A DNA stretch of 64,000 bases from Treponema sp. (GCA_017469785.1 JAFUFU010000003.1:53169-117168), one strand, 5' to 3'; counted from the stretch's first letter, positions 34,987-45,191 are shown. Program-made: numbers and translations. Notes: a model not told the origin generated them from the sequence alone.

Positions 34987-37527
34987 TTAATTCATTTTGA
35001 CGAATTCATAGCCAGCTTCTTCGATTGCGGCTTTGACTTTTCCTTCATCGACTCTTGCTCCCTCTTTCAGGGTGACTGTCGCCTTTTTCTGCTCGTGGCT
35101 TGCGCTCGCTGACTCCACGCCATCCAAGGCTTCCAGTGCTTTTTTGACATGCATTTCGCAGTGCTGGCACATCATTCCATTGATTTCGATTGTTTTTTCC
35201 ATTTCTGACTCCTTATGGTTAATTTTGTTTTTGTGCATTTTGAAAAAATTGAGGCGGAGGGCGTTTGTGACCACGCAGAAACTCGACAGGCTCATTGCCG
35301 CCGCCCCGAACATGGGATTGAGCTTCCAGCCCAAAGCCGCCGTAAAGACTCCTGCAGCAAGGGGGATTCCAATCACATTGTAGAAGAAAGCCCAGAAAAG
35401 ATTTTCGTGAATGTTTTTCAGCGTTGCCCGGCTCAGGCGGATTGCAGCCGGAACATCTGAAAGTCGGCTTTTCATCAGAACGATGTCCGCCGCATCGATT
35501 GCCACATCAGTTCCTGCTCCGATGGCTATTCCAATGTCAGCACGGGTAAGGGCCGGCGCGTCGTTGATTCCGTCTCCCACCATGGCAACACTGCCGTTTT
35601 TCTGCAAATCCCGAATCACGCTTTCCTTTCCGTCGGGGAGAACGCCAGCAACCACTTGGTCAAGTCCAGCTTGCTTTCCGATTGCCTGAGCTGTTTTTTC
35701 ATTGTCGCCCGTGAGCATGACCACGCGGATTCCCATTTCCTGCAATTCTTTTACGGCACGGGGACTGTCTTCTTTGATAGTGTCTGCCACCGCGATTATG
35801 CCGAGGATTTTTCCGTCACAGGCAAAAAAGAGAGGCGTTTTGCCCGATTCTGCAAGGGCGGTCGCTTTTTCTTCCATTTTCATTCCGGCGAAAGTCGGAA
35901 TCTCATTTTGCATTTCTTTTATGAAATCCAGCTTTCCTCCGGCAAGAACTTTTCCGTCCAGCCTTGCTTTAAGTCCCTTTCCGCTCAAAGCCTCAAAATC
36001 AGTCACATCTTTTGCCTTAAGATTTTTTTCCTCTGCTTTCTGAACGATTGCTTTTGCCAAGGGATGCTCGCTCTTTTTTTCAAGGGCATAGGAAAGAGAG
36101 AGAAGTTCTTCCTCGCTCACTCCTTCTGCAGGAAAAATATCCGTGACGCGGGGAGAGCCTTCTGTAATCGTGCCGGTTTTGTCCAGGGCGACGATGTTGA
36201 TTTTTCCCGCCGCTTCAAGGCTTGCCGAAGTTTTGAACAAAATGCCGTTTTTGGCTCCCATGCCGTTTCCCACCATGATTGCCACCGGGGTGGCAAGTCC
36301 CAAAGCACAGGGGCAGCTGATTACGAGAACCGCCACAGCACGAGTGAGGCTTGTTCCCACATCGGCTCCCAAAAGAGACCAGACGATGAATGTAAGAAGA
36401 GCGATGGAAATCACAAGAGGAACGAAAATGCCTGAAACCTTGTCGGCGATTTTTGCAATGGGGGCTTTCGTTGCCGCCGCGTCGCTTACCATCTGAATAA
36501 TCTGAGAAAGAGTCGTGTCTTCGCCCACCCGCACGGCCTGACATTTTAAAAATCCAGAAGTGTTGGTCGTGGCAGCCGAAACCTTATCCCCCTCCGCCTT
36601 ATCCACTGGAATGCTTTCGCCAGTGAGGGCAGATTCGTTTACCGCGCTGCTTCCTTCAAGCACTATTCCGTCCACTGGAATATTTTCACCGGGGCGCACG
36701 AGGAAAACATCACCTTTTTTAACGCTTTCAATGGGCACGGTCTTTTCTTCGCCATTTTCGACAATGACCGCTGTTTTTGGCGCGAGCTTCATCAGTCCTT
36801 TTAAGGCATCGGTCGTCTTTCCCTTTGATTTTGCCTCCAGCGTTTTTCCCACGGTAATCAGCGTGAGAATCATGGCCGCCGTCTCAAAATAAAATTCGTG
36901 CATGTAATTCATGACGGCTTCTTCATTCCCTGCGACCACAGCTCCTGTCATGGCAAAAATAGCCCAGACACTGTAAATAAAAGCCGAGGCCGAGCCTAGG
37001 GCCACCAGAGTATCCATGTTGGGCGCCCTGTGCAAAAGGGATTTAAATCCGCTCACAAAGAATTTCTGGTTTATAATCATGACGATTGCAGAAAGCAAAA
37101 GCTGAACCAGGCCCATTGCCACATGATTTCCATCGAAAAAAGAAGGCAGAGGCCAATTCCACATCATGTGCCCCATAGAGACATACATGAGCGGAAGTAA
37201 GAATACAATAGAAGAAAGAAGCCGTTTTATGAGAAGGGGGCTTTCCCGGTCGCGGAGGGCTTCTTCGGCATTTGAAGATTGCCCCTTTTGCCCGCTAGAA
37301 TTCTTTGAAGAAGAGTCTGATTTTGCCTGAGATTTTAGGCTTGCTCCGTAGCCCGCATTGACCACGGCTTCAATAATTGCCTCGTCGCTGGCATTTCCTT
37401 CGATTCCCATGGAATTTGTCAGAAGACTCACCGAGCAGGAAGTAACACCCGCCACCTTTGAGACCGCCTTTTCCACACGAGCCGAACAAGCCGCGCAAGA
37501 CATTCCTGTTACATTAAATTGCTTCAT
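34987..37527 (-). CDS. copA: Copper-exporting P1B-ATPase with a C-terminal CopZ-like domain
   Basis: ATP-driven Cu(I) exporter of 846 residues. An N-terminal HMA domain ([13 protein letters not shown] from residue 8) is followed by the transmembrane region, the metal-site CPC in [13 protein letters not shown] near 403, the phosphorylated aspartate in DKTGTITEG near 449 and [11 protein letters not shown] near 651. Unusually, a second HMA domain is fused at the C-terminus, beginning at residue 776 ([20 protein letters not shown]), like a complete CopZ chaperone. An excellent ribosome site lies in frame just before that methionine, so a separate chaperone may also be made. No copY or csoR gene is adjacent. 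Confidence 0.93.
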   Translation of the reverse strand: MKQFNVTGMSCAACSARVEKAVSKVAGVTSCSVSLLTNSMGIEGNASDEAIIEAVVNAGYGASLKSQAKSDSSSKNSSGQKGQSSNAEEALRDRESPLLIKRLLSSIVFLLPLMYVSMGHMMWNWPLPSFFDGNHVAMGLVQLLLSAIVMIINQKFFVSGFKSLLHRAPNMDTLVALGSASAFIYSVWAIFAMTGAVVAGNEEAVMNYMHEFYFETAAMILTLITVGKTLEAKSKGKTTDALKGLMKLAPKTAVIVENGEEKTVPIESVKKGDVFLVRPGENIPVDGIVLEGSSAVNESALTGESIPVDKAEGDKVSAATTNTSGFLKCQAVRVGEDTTLSQIIQMVSDAAATKAPIAKIADKVSGIFVPLVISIALLTFIVWSLLGADVGTSLTRAVAVLVISCPCALGLATPVAIMVGNGMGAKNGILFKTSASLEAAGKINIVALDKTGTITEGSPRVTDIFPAEGVSEEELLSLSYALEKKSEHPLAKAIVQKAEEKNLKAKDVTDFEALSGKGLKARLDGKVLAGGKLDFIKEMQNEIPTFAGMKMEEKATALAESGKTPLFFACDGKILGIIAVADTIKEDSPRAVKELQEMGIRVVMLTGDNEKTAQAIGKQAGLDQVVAGVLPDGKESVIRDLQKNGSVAMVGDGINDAPALTRADIGIAIGAGTDVAIDAADIVLMKSRLSDVPAAIRLSRATLKNIHENLFWAFFYNVIGIPLAAGVFTAALGWKLNPMFGAAAMSLSSFCVVTNALRLNFFKMHKNKINHKESEMEKTIEINGMMCQHCEMHVKKALEALDGVESASASHEQKKATVTLKEGARVDEGKVKAAIEEAGYEFVKMN
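35200..35214 (-). promoter_or_regulatory. Internal ribosome site and start codon for a CopZ-like product
   Basis: On the minus strand AAGGAGT (35214-35208) precedes an in-frame ATG (35202-35200) by six bases. Translation from here would give a 71-residue protein with the CopZ-like GMMCQHC motif, ending at the same stop as copA. Confidence 0.6.
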
Positions 37528-37610
37528 AATTTTCCCTGACTGTTTCTTTTATAAATATAATAAATTTTTTTCTTTTCAACAGTGATTTTGTCACATAAAA
37601 GCAGAAGGCT

Positions 37611-39011
37611 TTAGTCTACGACCTTGACCTGTCCGCGAACCATTCCCATCCAGCATGTGTACTGGAAAGTTCCGGCTTTTTCCGGCGTGAATTCAATCAC
37701 ATTCCTGCCATAGCCCATTTCGTAGGAAAAGCCGAAATCCCGGAAAATCATCTTGTAGTTACAGCCGTTGAGGGCATTTTCCGAAGCTTCAATTTCCCAA
37801 TGAAGTGGAATTCCTTTTTTTACGGTAATCGCAGGGTAACGGTAGGGATTGAGGGTGGATTTTACAATTTGCTTTCCATCCATCATTTCAATTTTTCTTC
37901 CGTCCTGCGATTTTTCTTCACCTTTAGGACTGGACTTCTGCTCCAAATCCTGCAATACGAGTTTTTTTTCTCCGCCCGATAGATTCTTGCCGCCAAAATT
38001 CCAGCCGCCCAAAGCAAAACCCTGAGACATCATCGAAAGAGCCATGGCCACGACGATGACTGCACCGATTTTCATAACGGCCTCCTTATATTTTTTTCCA
38101 AGAATTGAGACAAAAGAGCCAAGCGCGAGCATAAGAGGCGTGGTTCCAAGACTGAAAGCAAGCATGGAAAACGCGCCTGAAAGAGGATTTGCCGCTGCCA
38201 GTGAGACAATCCACATGGCCTGTAAAGGACCGCAGGGCATAAATCCGTTTAAAAATCCGACGATAAAAGGTCTTGCATTCTTGACCTGAGCCGAAGAGAC
38301 TTTCCCTGCAAGAAAAGCCGGCAAGTGCGGTGTGAATCGGCGCAGAAAAGGGAAAATCCCTAAAAGTGAGATTCCCATAAAAAGCATGAAAAGGCCTGCT
38401 ATAATCTTCAAGATTCCCTGTAAGGAAAAAGGAAGGGCAAGTCCGTCAGATTTTCCTCCGCTAAGGAAAAATCCTGCCGTACCGAGCGCAAGTCCAATCA
38501 GCGTGTAAGAAGTTACCCGTCCAAGATTGTAAAAAAGCGGCTGAAAAATCTTCCTTCCGACTTTCTTGTTGTGATTGTCAGGCAGACTTTGAGATAAATT
38601 TATTCCCCCGCACATTGCCAGGCAATGCACTGATGTTAAAAGACCGGTCACAAACAAAAGACCGTAACTCATTTTTGACGAAGCCAGAGAAGAAGGAACC
38701 AGAATGTTCAGCAGGCCTGTATTTTGTAAAATCATAAAAAGAAGCGCGATAAGGACAAGATAGAAAATCCCTGAAAAAAGCCGGCTTTTGCCTTGCTTTT
38801 CAAGCACTTTGTAGCCGAGCTTTTCGATTTCTTCTTTTATTTCGTCAAGGCTGATAAGGCTTTCATCAAAAGAAAGCCCCGCTTCTCCTTTTTCCCAGCT
38901 TACATTTGCGCTCAGAACGCCCCTAAGCTTTTGCAGCCGCCTTTGGATTTTTGACTGGCAGTTGATGCAGGTCATTCCGCCAATCTTAATCATTGTTTTA
39001 GCGGTATTCAT
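37611..39011 (-). CDS. HMA - DsbD/UreH-like membrane domain - cupredoxin fusion
   Basis: Membrane protein of about 466 residues. The start at 39011 follows AGGAG; upstream in-frame codons to 39086 lack a ribosome site and overlap an operator. An N-terminal HMA domain has GMTCINC at residues 12-18. It is followed by about seven transmembrane helices of the DsbD_2/SafE (UreH-like) type with TSVHCLAMCGGI and GFLNGFMPCGPLQAMW, and a C-terminal cupredoxin-like domain with possible copper ligands in YTCWMGMVRG. The layout suggests copper handling at the membrane. A Rrf2-type operator 52 bases upstream places it in the sulfur regulon rather than a copper regulon, although copA follows. Confidence 0.82.
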   Translation of the reverse strand: MNTAKTMIKIGGMTCINCQSKIQRRLQKLRGVLSANVSWEKGEAGLSFDESLISLDEIKEEIEKLGYKVLEKQGKSRLFSGIFYLVLIALLFMILQNTGLLNILVPSSLASSKMSYGLLFVTGLLTSVHCLAMCGGINLSQSLPDNHNKKVGRKIFQPLFYNLGRVTSYTLIGLALGTAGFFLSGGKSDGLALPFSLQGILKIIAGLFMLFMGISLLGIFPFLRRFTPHLPAFLAGKVSSAQVKNARPFIVGFLNGFMPCGPLQAMWIVSLAAANPLSGAFSMLAFSLGTTPLMLALGSFVSILGKKYKEAVMKIGAVIVVAMALSMMSQGFALGGWNFGGKNLSGGEKKLVLQDLEQKSSPKGEEKSQDGRKIEMMDGKQIVKSTLNPYRYPAITVKKGIPLHWEIEASENALNGCNYKMIFRDFGFSYEMGYGRNVIEFTPEKAGTFQYTCWMGMVRGQVKVVD

Positions 39012-39062
39012 AATATCTCCTAAAAAAACGGATAAAACATTGTTGTGTGCAATTAAAGAACT

Positions 39063-39081
39063 ACCTATTAAACAGCTAGGC
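39063..39081. promoter_or_regulatory. Rrf2-type operator before the HMA-DsbD fusion gene
   Basis: ACCTATTAAACAGCTAGGC, one mismatch at the last base of ACCTA-N9-TAGGT. Confidence 0.65.
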
Positions 39082-39194
39082 TGCACTAAGGATACAAGTT
39101 ATCCATGGATTTTTTTAGGAAATTTAGATAAGAAGAGCTGAAATACAACTTCTTATTGCTTCCGTACCTGCTGTGGCCTTTGCGGTCACTGGGG

Positions 39195-39270
39195 GGGCGT
39201 TACGGGGGTAGCCCCCGTAGAATGGGGTGTGACGCAACGAAGTGCGGCACAGGGGAAAGGCTTTTCCCCT
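39195..39270. repeat. G/C-rich palindromic element at the stop of the metB-like gene
   Basis: ACGGGGG and CCCCCGT pair at 39202-39218; AGGGGAAA and TTTTCCCCT pair at 39251-39270, ending at the last base of the convergent gene's stop codon. The order of parts (G-run hairpin, TAGAA-GGGG, then GGGGAA-hairpin) matches the element at 32221-32300. No T-run follows, so it is not an ordinary terminator. Confidence 0.5.
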
Positions 39271-40436
39271 TATCCTATTGCCTGCTCTAAATCCTGAATC
39301 AAGTCTTCTGAGTTTTCAATACCCACGCTCAGGCGCAAGAGGGTATTCGTGATTCCCCTGGCATTTCGCTCTTCTTCTGGCACATCCACATGGGTTTGGG
39401 TGGCGGGATAGGTAATCAGGGTGTCCACTCCGCCAAGACTTTCGGCAAAGTGAATGACTTTTACGCTTTTTAAGACCCGTTCAACGGTTTCCACGGAATC
39501 CACATAGAAAGAAATCATGCTGCCAAAGCCTTTTGCCTGTTTTTTGCTGATTTCATAGCCCTTGCTCTGGGGAAGGCCGGGGAAGAGGATTCCTTTGACA
39601 CGGGGATTTTTCTGCAGGGCGTCGACGATTTTGAGGGCGTTTTCACAGTGACGCTCCATGCGGACGGCCAGAGTTTTGATTCCCCGCACGAGAAGGAAGG
39701 AGTCAAAGGCGGGAAGGGCAGAGCCTGTGGTTTTCGTGATGATTTCAAGATTTTCGGCGATTTTTTTATTGTTCGTGGTGACAAAGCCCGCCAGCGTGTC
39801 GTTGTGGCCGCAGAGGAATTTTGTTCCGCTCTGGACAACTATGTCTGCTCCGAGGGAAAGGGGCTGCTGCAAATATGGCGTGAGGAAGGTGTTGTCTACT
39901 ATTAAAAGAGCGCCTATTGAGCGAGCATATTCTGCCGTGAGGGCAATGTCCGTGACTTTCATCAGGGGATTTCCCGGAGTCTCGACGAAGATGATTTTCG
40001 TGTTCTCTTTTTTTGCTGATTTTATGTTCTCAATGTCCGAAGTGTCCACATAACTCGTCTCAAAGCCAAGTTTTTGCCCGATTGTGTTTAAAAATCGCTC
40101 CGTGCCGCCGTAAAGGTCGTCCGAGCAGATGACATGAAAGACCTGGCCTTTTTTTTCGTTCAAGATGATTGCGTCGAAGAGGGCGGTGATTGCCGCAAGG
40201 CCGCAGTTAAAGGCAAAGCCGAATTCAGCTCCGTCCAGACTTGCGACGAGTTTTTCAAGATGGTCGCGCGTCGGGTTTTTGAGCCGGGAATAATCGTAGC
40301 CTGTGGATTTTCCCAGTTCTGGGTGGGCGAAGGTCGCCGACTGGTAGATGGGAAGGGCGATTGCTCCCGTTTTGTCATTTGCCTCGTAATCAGGCTTTCC
40401 TGTGACACAAAGAGTGTCGATTTTGTATTCAGCCAT
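39270..40436 (-). CDS. Cystathionine gamma-lyase / gamma-synthase family enzyme
   Basis: PLP enzyme of the Cys/Met metabolism family, 388 residues. The PLP lysine is K206 in QSGTKFLCGHNDTLAG, and YSRLKNPTRDHLE and YPATQTHVDVPEEE are family motifs. Gamma-lyase (cystathionine to cysteine) and gamma-synthase activities cannot be separated by eye. It starts 11 bases after the stop of the Rrf2 regulator gene, so they form one operon. This mirrors CymR of Bacillus, which controls cysteine-forming genes of this class. Its place in the operon is the strongest clue that the regulator senses sulfur status. Confidence 0.88.
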   Translation of the reverse strand: MAEYKIDTLCVTGKPDYEANDKTGAIALPIYQSATFAHPELGKSTGYDYSRLKNPTRDHLEKLVASLDGAEFGFAFNCGLAAITALFDAIILNEKKGQVFHVICSDDLYGGTERFLNTIGQKLGFETSYVDTSDIENIKSAKKENTKIIFVETPGNPLMKVTDIALTAEYARSIGALLIVDNTFLTPYLQQPLSLGADIVVQSGTKFLCGHNDTLAGFVTTNNKKIAENLEIITKTTGSALPAFDSFLLVRGIKTLAVRMERHCENALKIVDALQKNPRVKGILFPGLPQSKGYEISKKQAKGFGSMISFYVDSVETVERVLKSVKVIHFAESLGGVDTLITYPATQTHVDVPEEERNARGITNTLLRLSVGIENSEDLIQDLEQAIG

Positions 40437-40447
40437 TTTTTCCTCTT

Positions 40448-40873
40448 TTAGATGAAATAGTCGTAGCCGTTGAACTGACGGTTTTTTTCTGCGATATGCT
40501 CCAGTGTGTTTGAATCCACGAAATTGTTGATTACATCGTTGAATTCATTCCAAAAATCATCGTTGCCCACGGAACTGAGAGTGTTTGATTCGCTTGGGGA
40601 GCGGGGATTTAAATCTCCTTCCATTGCCCGAAGAATTTCTCCCACCGTGTAGTCCTCTGCTTTTTTTGCCAGCTTGTAGCCGCCGTTGTTTCCCCTAAGA
40701 CCGATTACAAGCCCTGACTTACTGAGCTGAATGAGAATCTGCTCCAGATATTTTGTGGAAAGATTATGCCGGTGGGAAAGAAGCTTGAGGGGAATGAATT
40801 TGTCCTGCTCGCTTTCGGCAAGTTCCGTCATGATGAGAAGAGCATACTGTCCTTTTGTCGAAATTTTTAGCAT
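40448..40873 (-). CDS. Rrf2-family repressor, cluster-less CymR-like
   Basis: Winged-helix DNA-binding protein of 141 residues. The N-terminal MLKISTKGQYALLIMTELA and the wing GLRGNNGGYKLAKK are characteristic of Rrf2. There is no cysteine in the whole protein, so it cannot bind an iron-sulfur cluster like IscR or NsrR. It resembles CymR, which senses sulfur status through a protein partner (CysK in Bacillus). Its own promoter carries two copies of the operator that recurs across the next 20 kb, suggesting autoregulation. It is divergent from nifH across 186 bases containing four operators. Confidence 0.88.
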   Translation of the reverse strand: MLKISTKGQYALLIMTELAESEQDKFIPLKLLSHRHNLSTKYLEQILIQLSKSGLVIGLRGNNGGYKLAKKAEDYTVGEILRAMEGDLNPRSPSESNTLSSVGNDDFWNEFNDVINNFVDSNTLEHIAEKNRQFNGYDYFI

Positions 40874-40899
40874 CTGATTCTTCCTGTTGAAAAAATAAA

Positions 40900-40918
40900 A
40901 CCTATCTTTTAACTAGGT
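40900..40918. promoter_or_regulatory. Rrf2-type operator 1 of the rrf2-nifH interval
   Basis: ACCTATCTTTTAACTAGGT, a perfect match, placed just downstream of the predicted start of the rrf2 transcript. Confidence 0.8.
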
Positions 40919-40925
40919 AATGGTC

Positions 40926-40954
40926 ATAATAACAGGTTTAACCTAGTTTTGCAA
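40926..40954 (-). promoter_or_regulatory. Promoter of the rrf2-metB-like operon
   Basis: On the minus strand TTGCAA (40954-40949), a 17-base spacer and TATTAT (40931-40926). The -35 box lies inside operator 2. Confidence 0.6.
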
Positions 40955-40959
40955 TAGGT
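40941..40959. promoter_or_regulatory. Rrf2-type operator 2 of the rrf2-nifH interval
   Basis: ACCTAGTTTTGCAATAGGT, a perfect match covering the -35 box of the rrf2 promoter. Confidence 0.8.
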
Positions 40960-40974
40960 AAAAATTTTACAACT

Positions 40975-40993
40975 ACCCATTGACATAGTAGGT
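40975..40993. promoter_or_regulatory. Rrf2-type operator 3, over the nifH -35 box
   Basis: ACCCATTGACATAGTAGGT, one mismatch; it contains the TTGACA -35 box (40980-40985) of the nifH-like gene. Confidence 0.75.
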
Positions 40994-41008
40994 AATAATC
41001 ATAATAAT
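40980..41008 (+). promoter_or_regulatory. Promoter of the nifH-like gene
   Basis: TTGACA (40980-40985) and an AT-rich -10 region (41002-41008) lie between operators 3 and 4, so repressor bound at either would block RNA polymerase. Confidence 0.6.
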
Positions 41009-41014
41009 ACGATT

Positions 41015-41033
41015 ACCTATTGAATAACTAGGT
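41015..41033. promoter_or_regulatory. Rrf2-type operator 4, at the nifH transcript start
   Basis: ACCTATTGAATAACTAGGT, a perfect match covering the predicted transcription start. An AAGGGG ribosome site follows before the ATG at 41060. Confidence 0.8.
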
Positions 41034-41041
41034 AATTATAA

Positions 41042-42519
<1,478 letters not shown>

Positions 42520-42539
42520 AAACGCTCCCTAAAATCAGC

Positions 42540-42917
42540 TTAGCTCTCAAGAACGGCGACGGCTTCAATCTCGACCAGCGCGTTTTTCGGCAAGGCGGCG
42601 ACTTCAAAGCAGCTGCGGGCGGGTTTTGAGATGAAATATTTTTCGTAGACAGCGTTAAAGGCTGCAAAGTCGGCGATGTTCTTTAAAAAGCAGGTTGTTT
42701 TAACGACTTTTGAAAAGTCCGTGCCGGCTGTCTTTAAGATTTCACCGAGATTTTTGATTGCCTGCTCGGCCTGCTCCTCGATTCCGCTTCCTTCGATTGC
42801 ACCAGTCTTCGGGTTCAAGGGGATTTGCCCTGAAGTGTAGACAAATCCGTTTGCGACGATTGCCTGTGAATAAGGTCCGATTGCCTCTGGGGCAGATTTT
42901 GTTTCGATTGTGTTCAT
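42540..42917 (-). CDS. ridA: RidA-type enamine/imine deaminase
   Basis: Hydrolyses reactive enamines such as 2-aminoacrylate released by PLP enzymes. The 125-residue length, the substrate-binding arginine R101 in KPARSCFEVA and the ending VEIEAVA match the RidA subgroup; GPYSQA and YTSGQIPL are family hallmarks. It has its own promoter overlapped by a perfect Rrf2-type operator. Its presence beside cystathionine gamma-lyase-like and MalY-like genes makes sense, because beta-elimination of cysteine derivatives makes 2-aminoacrylate. Downstream in the same operon is the radical SAM gene. Confidence 0.92.
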   Translation of the reverse strand: MNTIETKSAPEAIGPYSQAIVANGFVYTSGQIPLNPKTGAIEGSGIEEQAEQAIKNLGEILKTAGTDFSKVVKTTCFLKNIADFAAFNAVYEKYFISKPARSCFEVAALPKNALVEIEAVAVLES

Positions 42918-42936
42918 TTGTTGTGGTCTCCTTATT

Positions 42937-42955
42937 ACCTATTGACAAAATAGGT
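42937..42955. promoter_or_regulatory. Rrf2-type operator of ridA (and perhaps of the PNPOx gene)
   Basis: ACCTATTGACAAAATAGGT, a perfect match. On the minus strand it overlaps the -10 (42952-42947) of a promoter whose -35 TTGACA is at 42976-42971. On the plus strand it contains a TTGACA that could serve the divergent gene at 43044. Confidence 0.8.
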
Positions 42956-43043
42956 TGTTTTAAAGTAGTTTGTCAAGACTTTATGACGCTCTGGCAGATA
43001 AATATATCCTTTGCGTGGGCGGACAGTACACAGGAGTAAAAAA

Positions 43044-43436
43044 ATGAGCAAATTACTGGATTCAATCAAAAAGGCTGGTGTGTTTTTCGTGGCGACGGCG
43101 GACGGGGATGAGCCTCATGTCAGACCGTTCGGCGCAGTCGAAGAAATTGACGGCAAAATCTACCTCGTGACGGGGAACAAAAAAGCCGTTTTCCGTCAGC
43201 TCATCGCAAATCCGAAAATCGAATTCGCCGGAATTTACGAGGACGGCTCGTGGATTCGCGTTTCGGGAAGAGTTCGCAGGACAGACGACATCAAACTCAA
43301 AGAAAAATACCTTGAACTTCGACCGACATTGCAGAAAATCTACAAAGCCGATGACGGCATTTTCGAGGTCTTTGAGCTCGTCGAGCCGGTCGGCTACATT
43401 TATAGCGGAACGAATGTAACAAAAATCGAGGGGTAA
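43044..43436 (+). CDS. Pyridoxamine 5'-phosphate oxidase-fold flavoprotein
   Basis: Small protein of 130 residues with the split-barrel FMN-binding fold. The start at 43044 follows AGGAG; an in-frame start at 43011 is less likely. VATADGDEPHVRPFGA and IYLVTGNKKAVFRQL are typical of the flavin-binding half. The substrate is unknown; such proteins often reduce or bind flavins or F420. It is divergent from ridA and shares its operator region. A truncated paralogue of its first 44 codons lies at 53947-54081. A strong terminator follows. Confidence 0.8.
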   Translation: MSKLLDSIKKAGVFFVATADGDEPHVRPFGAVEEIDGKIYLVTGNKKAVFRQLIANPKIEFAGIYEDGSWIRVSGRVRRTDDIKLKEKYLELRPTLQKIYKADDGIFEVFELVEPVGYIYSGTNVTKIEG

Positions 43437-43480
43437 CCCCTGACTTGTTTTTTTGATAAAATTTTAATCAGTGCCTTGTG

Positions 43481-43546
43481 CGGACTGCTGAAAGACTGCA
43501 ACATCCTCCTCAACGGAAAAGTCTTTCGACAGTCCGTTTTTCTTTT
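43481..43546 (+). terminator. Long-stem terminator after the PNPOx-like gene
   Basis: CGGACTG and AGACT on the left pair with AGTCT and CAGTCCG on the right, with a small internal mismatch, followed by TTTTTC. Confidence 0.8.
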
Positions 43547-43619
43547 CGGCTTTTCCATAAAAAAATCCTATAACTCTCATAAAAAAAATGTATTAGGCGT
43601 AAGTTTTGAAATTTAATAT

Positions 43620-43638
43620 ACCTACTACATCGCTAGGT
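43620..43638. promoter_or_regulatory. Rrf2-type operator of the first ABC - nifDK operon
   Basis: ACCTACTACATCGCTAGGT, a perfect match. A TAATAT -10 box (43614-43619) directly precedes it, and GAGGAGG lies 10 bases before the ATG at 43662. Confidence 0.8.
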
Positions 43639-43661
43639 TTTAAGCCTGCGAGGAGGTATTT

Positions 43662-44474
43662 ATGAAAAAAAATCTTTTGAAAATCGCTTCTGTCGCCACC
43701 CTTTCTCTTGTCTTGGCTTTTGGTATGCTTTCCTGCAAAAAAGAAAAATCTGATGTAAAGACTGTCATCGTCGGCACAGGCTCGGACAGCAAGCTTTACT
43801 GTTATCTGGACGAAAAAGGAGAGCTTGCGGGCTTTGAGATTGATGTAATGAAGGCGATTGACGAGCTTTTGCCCCAGTACAAATTTGAATTTCAGACCTT
43901 CGACTTTAAAAACATTCTTCTCGCACTCTCTGCAGGAAAAATCGACATCGGCGCTCACATGTACGAGTCTAATCCTGAGCGACGAAAAAATTATCTTTTC
44001 ACTGAGTACGGTTACAATGACTTCTCAAAATACATTGTTGTTTTGAAAGACAATACTGAAGTTCACTCGCTTAAGGATTTGGTAGGAAAGACAGCTCAGG
44101 CTTCAACAGGTTCTGCAACAGGTGCAATTCTTCAGCACTGGAACGAGGATCATCCGAACGAGCAGATTAACGCTGTTTTGACAGGTTCACTTACAACAGA
44201 GCAGATTGTTGCGGCAATGAAGAACGGAACTTACGATGCTTACTTTACGAACATTCCGAGCTTCAACCAGACACAGAAAGAATACGGCGGAATCTTCCGT
44301 CTCGTAGAGGAACCGATTTCTACATCTCCTTCATATTTCATCTTCAATCTGGACAATCCACAGCTCAAGGCTGACGTTGACGGCGCACTCAAACAGCTCA
44401 TTGATTCCGGTGAACTTGCAAAAATCGCTATCCGCGACCTGGGTTCTGACACCACGAAGAACATCAACAAATAA
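43662..44474 (+). CDS. Polar amino-acid-type ABC binding lipoprotein (importer 1)
   Basis: Family-3 solute-binding protein of 270 residues with a lipoprotein signal (lipobox GMLSC). The core GEIDVMKAIDELLPQ-type motif appears here as GFEIDVMKAIDELLPQY, and KIDIGAHMYESNPERRKNY is the second typical segment. Proteins of this type bind polar amino acids including cystine and S-substituted cysteines. It opens an operon of binding protein, two permeases, an ATPase and then the first NifDK-like pair. The operator just upstream ties the whole unit to sulfur control. The ligand is inferred only from context. Confidence 0.88.
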   Translation: MKKNLLKIASVATLSLVLAFGMLSCKKEKSDVKTVIVGTGSDSKLYCYLDEKGELAGFEIDVMKAIDELLPQYKFEFQTFDFKNILLALSAGKIDIGAHMYESNPERRKNYLFTEYGYNDFSKYIVVLKDNTEVHSLKDLVGKTAQASTGSATGAILQHWNEDHPNEQINAVLTGSLTTEQIVAAMKNGTYDAYFTNIPSFNQTQKEYGGIFRLVEEPISTSPSYFIFNLDNPQLKADVDGALKQLIDSGELAKIAIRDLGSDTTKNINK

Positions 44475-44480
44475 AAGCGT

Positions 44481-45191
44481 ATGGGTGAATTCTTTTCATG
44501 GCAGCGGCTAATCACGAATTTTCCGATTCTGATTGTTAAGCTGCCAATTACATTTGAAATCGTGGCAGTTGCGTTTTCGTTCGGATTCGTACTTGCGCTT
44601 CTGATTGCGACTGCCCGGATAAAAAAGATTCCCGTGCTGAATCAGATTCTGACTGTTTTCATTTCTTTTGAAAGGGGAACGCCGCTTCTGGTTCAGATGC
44701 TTGTGGTCTATTACGCGCTGCCGATTCTGCTGTATTCGCTTTTTGGAATCGACACGCGCCGCTGGGAAAAAATCATTTTCGTGGACCTTGCCTTGATTTT
44801 GAATCAGGGTGTGTTCTTGGGAGAGATTTTCCGCGGGGCAATCCTTTCGATTCCGCGCGGTCAGAGGGAAGCGGCCCTTGCCTGCGGGTTCAGTGATTTC
44901 AATGCCTTTGTGAAGGTTGTTCTTCCACAGGCGGCTCGGGTTGCTCTTCCTGCAACGGGACTTACGCTCATCGGGCTTTTTCAGGAAACTTCGCTTGTCT
45001 TTATGATTGGCGTGATTGACATTATCGGGCGGGCTTCGGCTCTTGGAGCTACGACCGGGCACAATCTTGAGAGCTATCTGATCATTGCATTCCTTTTCGT
45101 GATGATAAACTTTGCGCTTACGGCAATCACCACGAAAATCGATAAAAATCTGACTTACGGCGCAAAATCCGTAAGAACGGGGGCAGCATGA
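44481..45191 (+). CDS. ABC importer 1 permease, HisM/YecS type (first)
   Basis: Inner-membrane permease of 236 residues with about five transmembrane helices. The ATPase-docking EAA loop is FRGAILSIPRGQREAALACG. It starts 6 bases after the binding-protein gene and overlaps the next permease gene by four bases (ATGA), so the two are translationally coupled. Two different permeases form the heterodimeric channel of this importer. Confidence 0.87.
   Translation: MGEFFSWQRLITNFPILIVKLPITFEIVAVAFSFGFVLALLIATARIKKIPVLNQILTVFISFERGTPLLVQMLVVYYALPILLYSLFGIDTRRWEKIIFVDLALILNQGVFLGEIFRGAILSIPRGQREAALACGFSDFNAFVKVVLPQAARVALPATGLTLIGLFQETSLVFMIGVIDIIGRASALGATTGHNLESYLIIAFLFVMINFALTAITTKIDKNLTYGAKSVRTGAA

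Noticed and set aside
39195-39270. Intrinsic terminator for the metB-like gene
   Set aside because: The hairpins are strong but no T-run follows on either strand.
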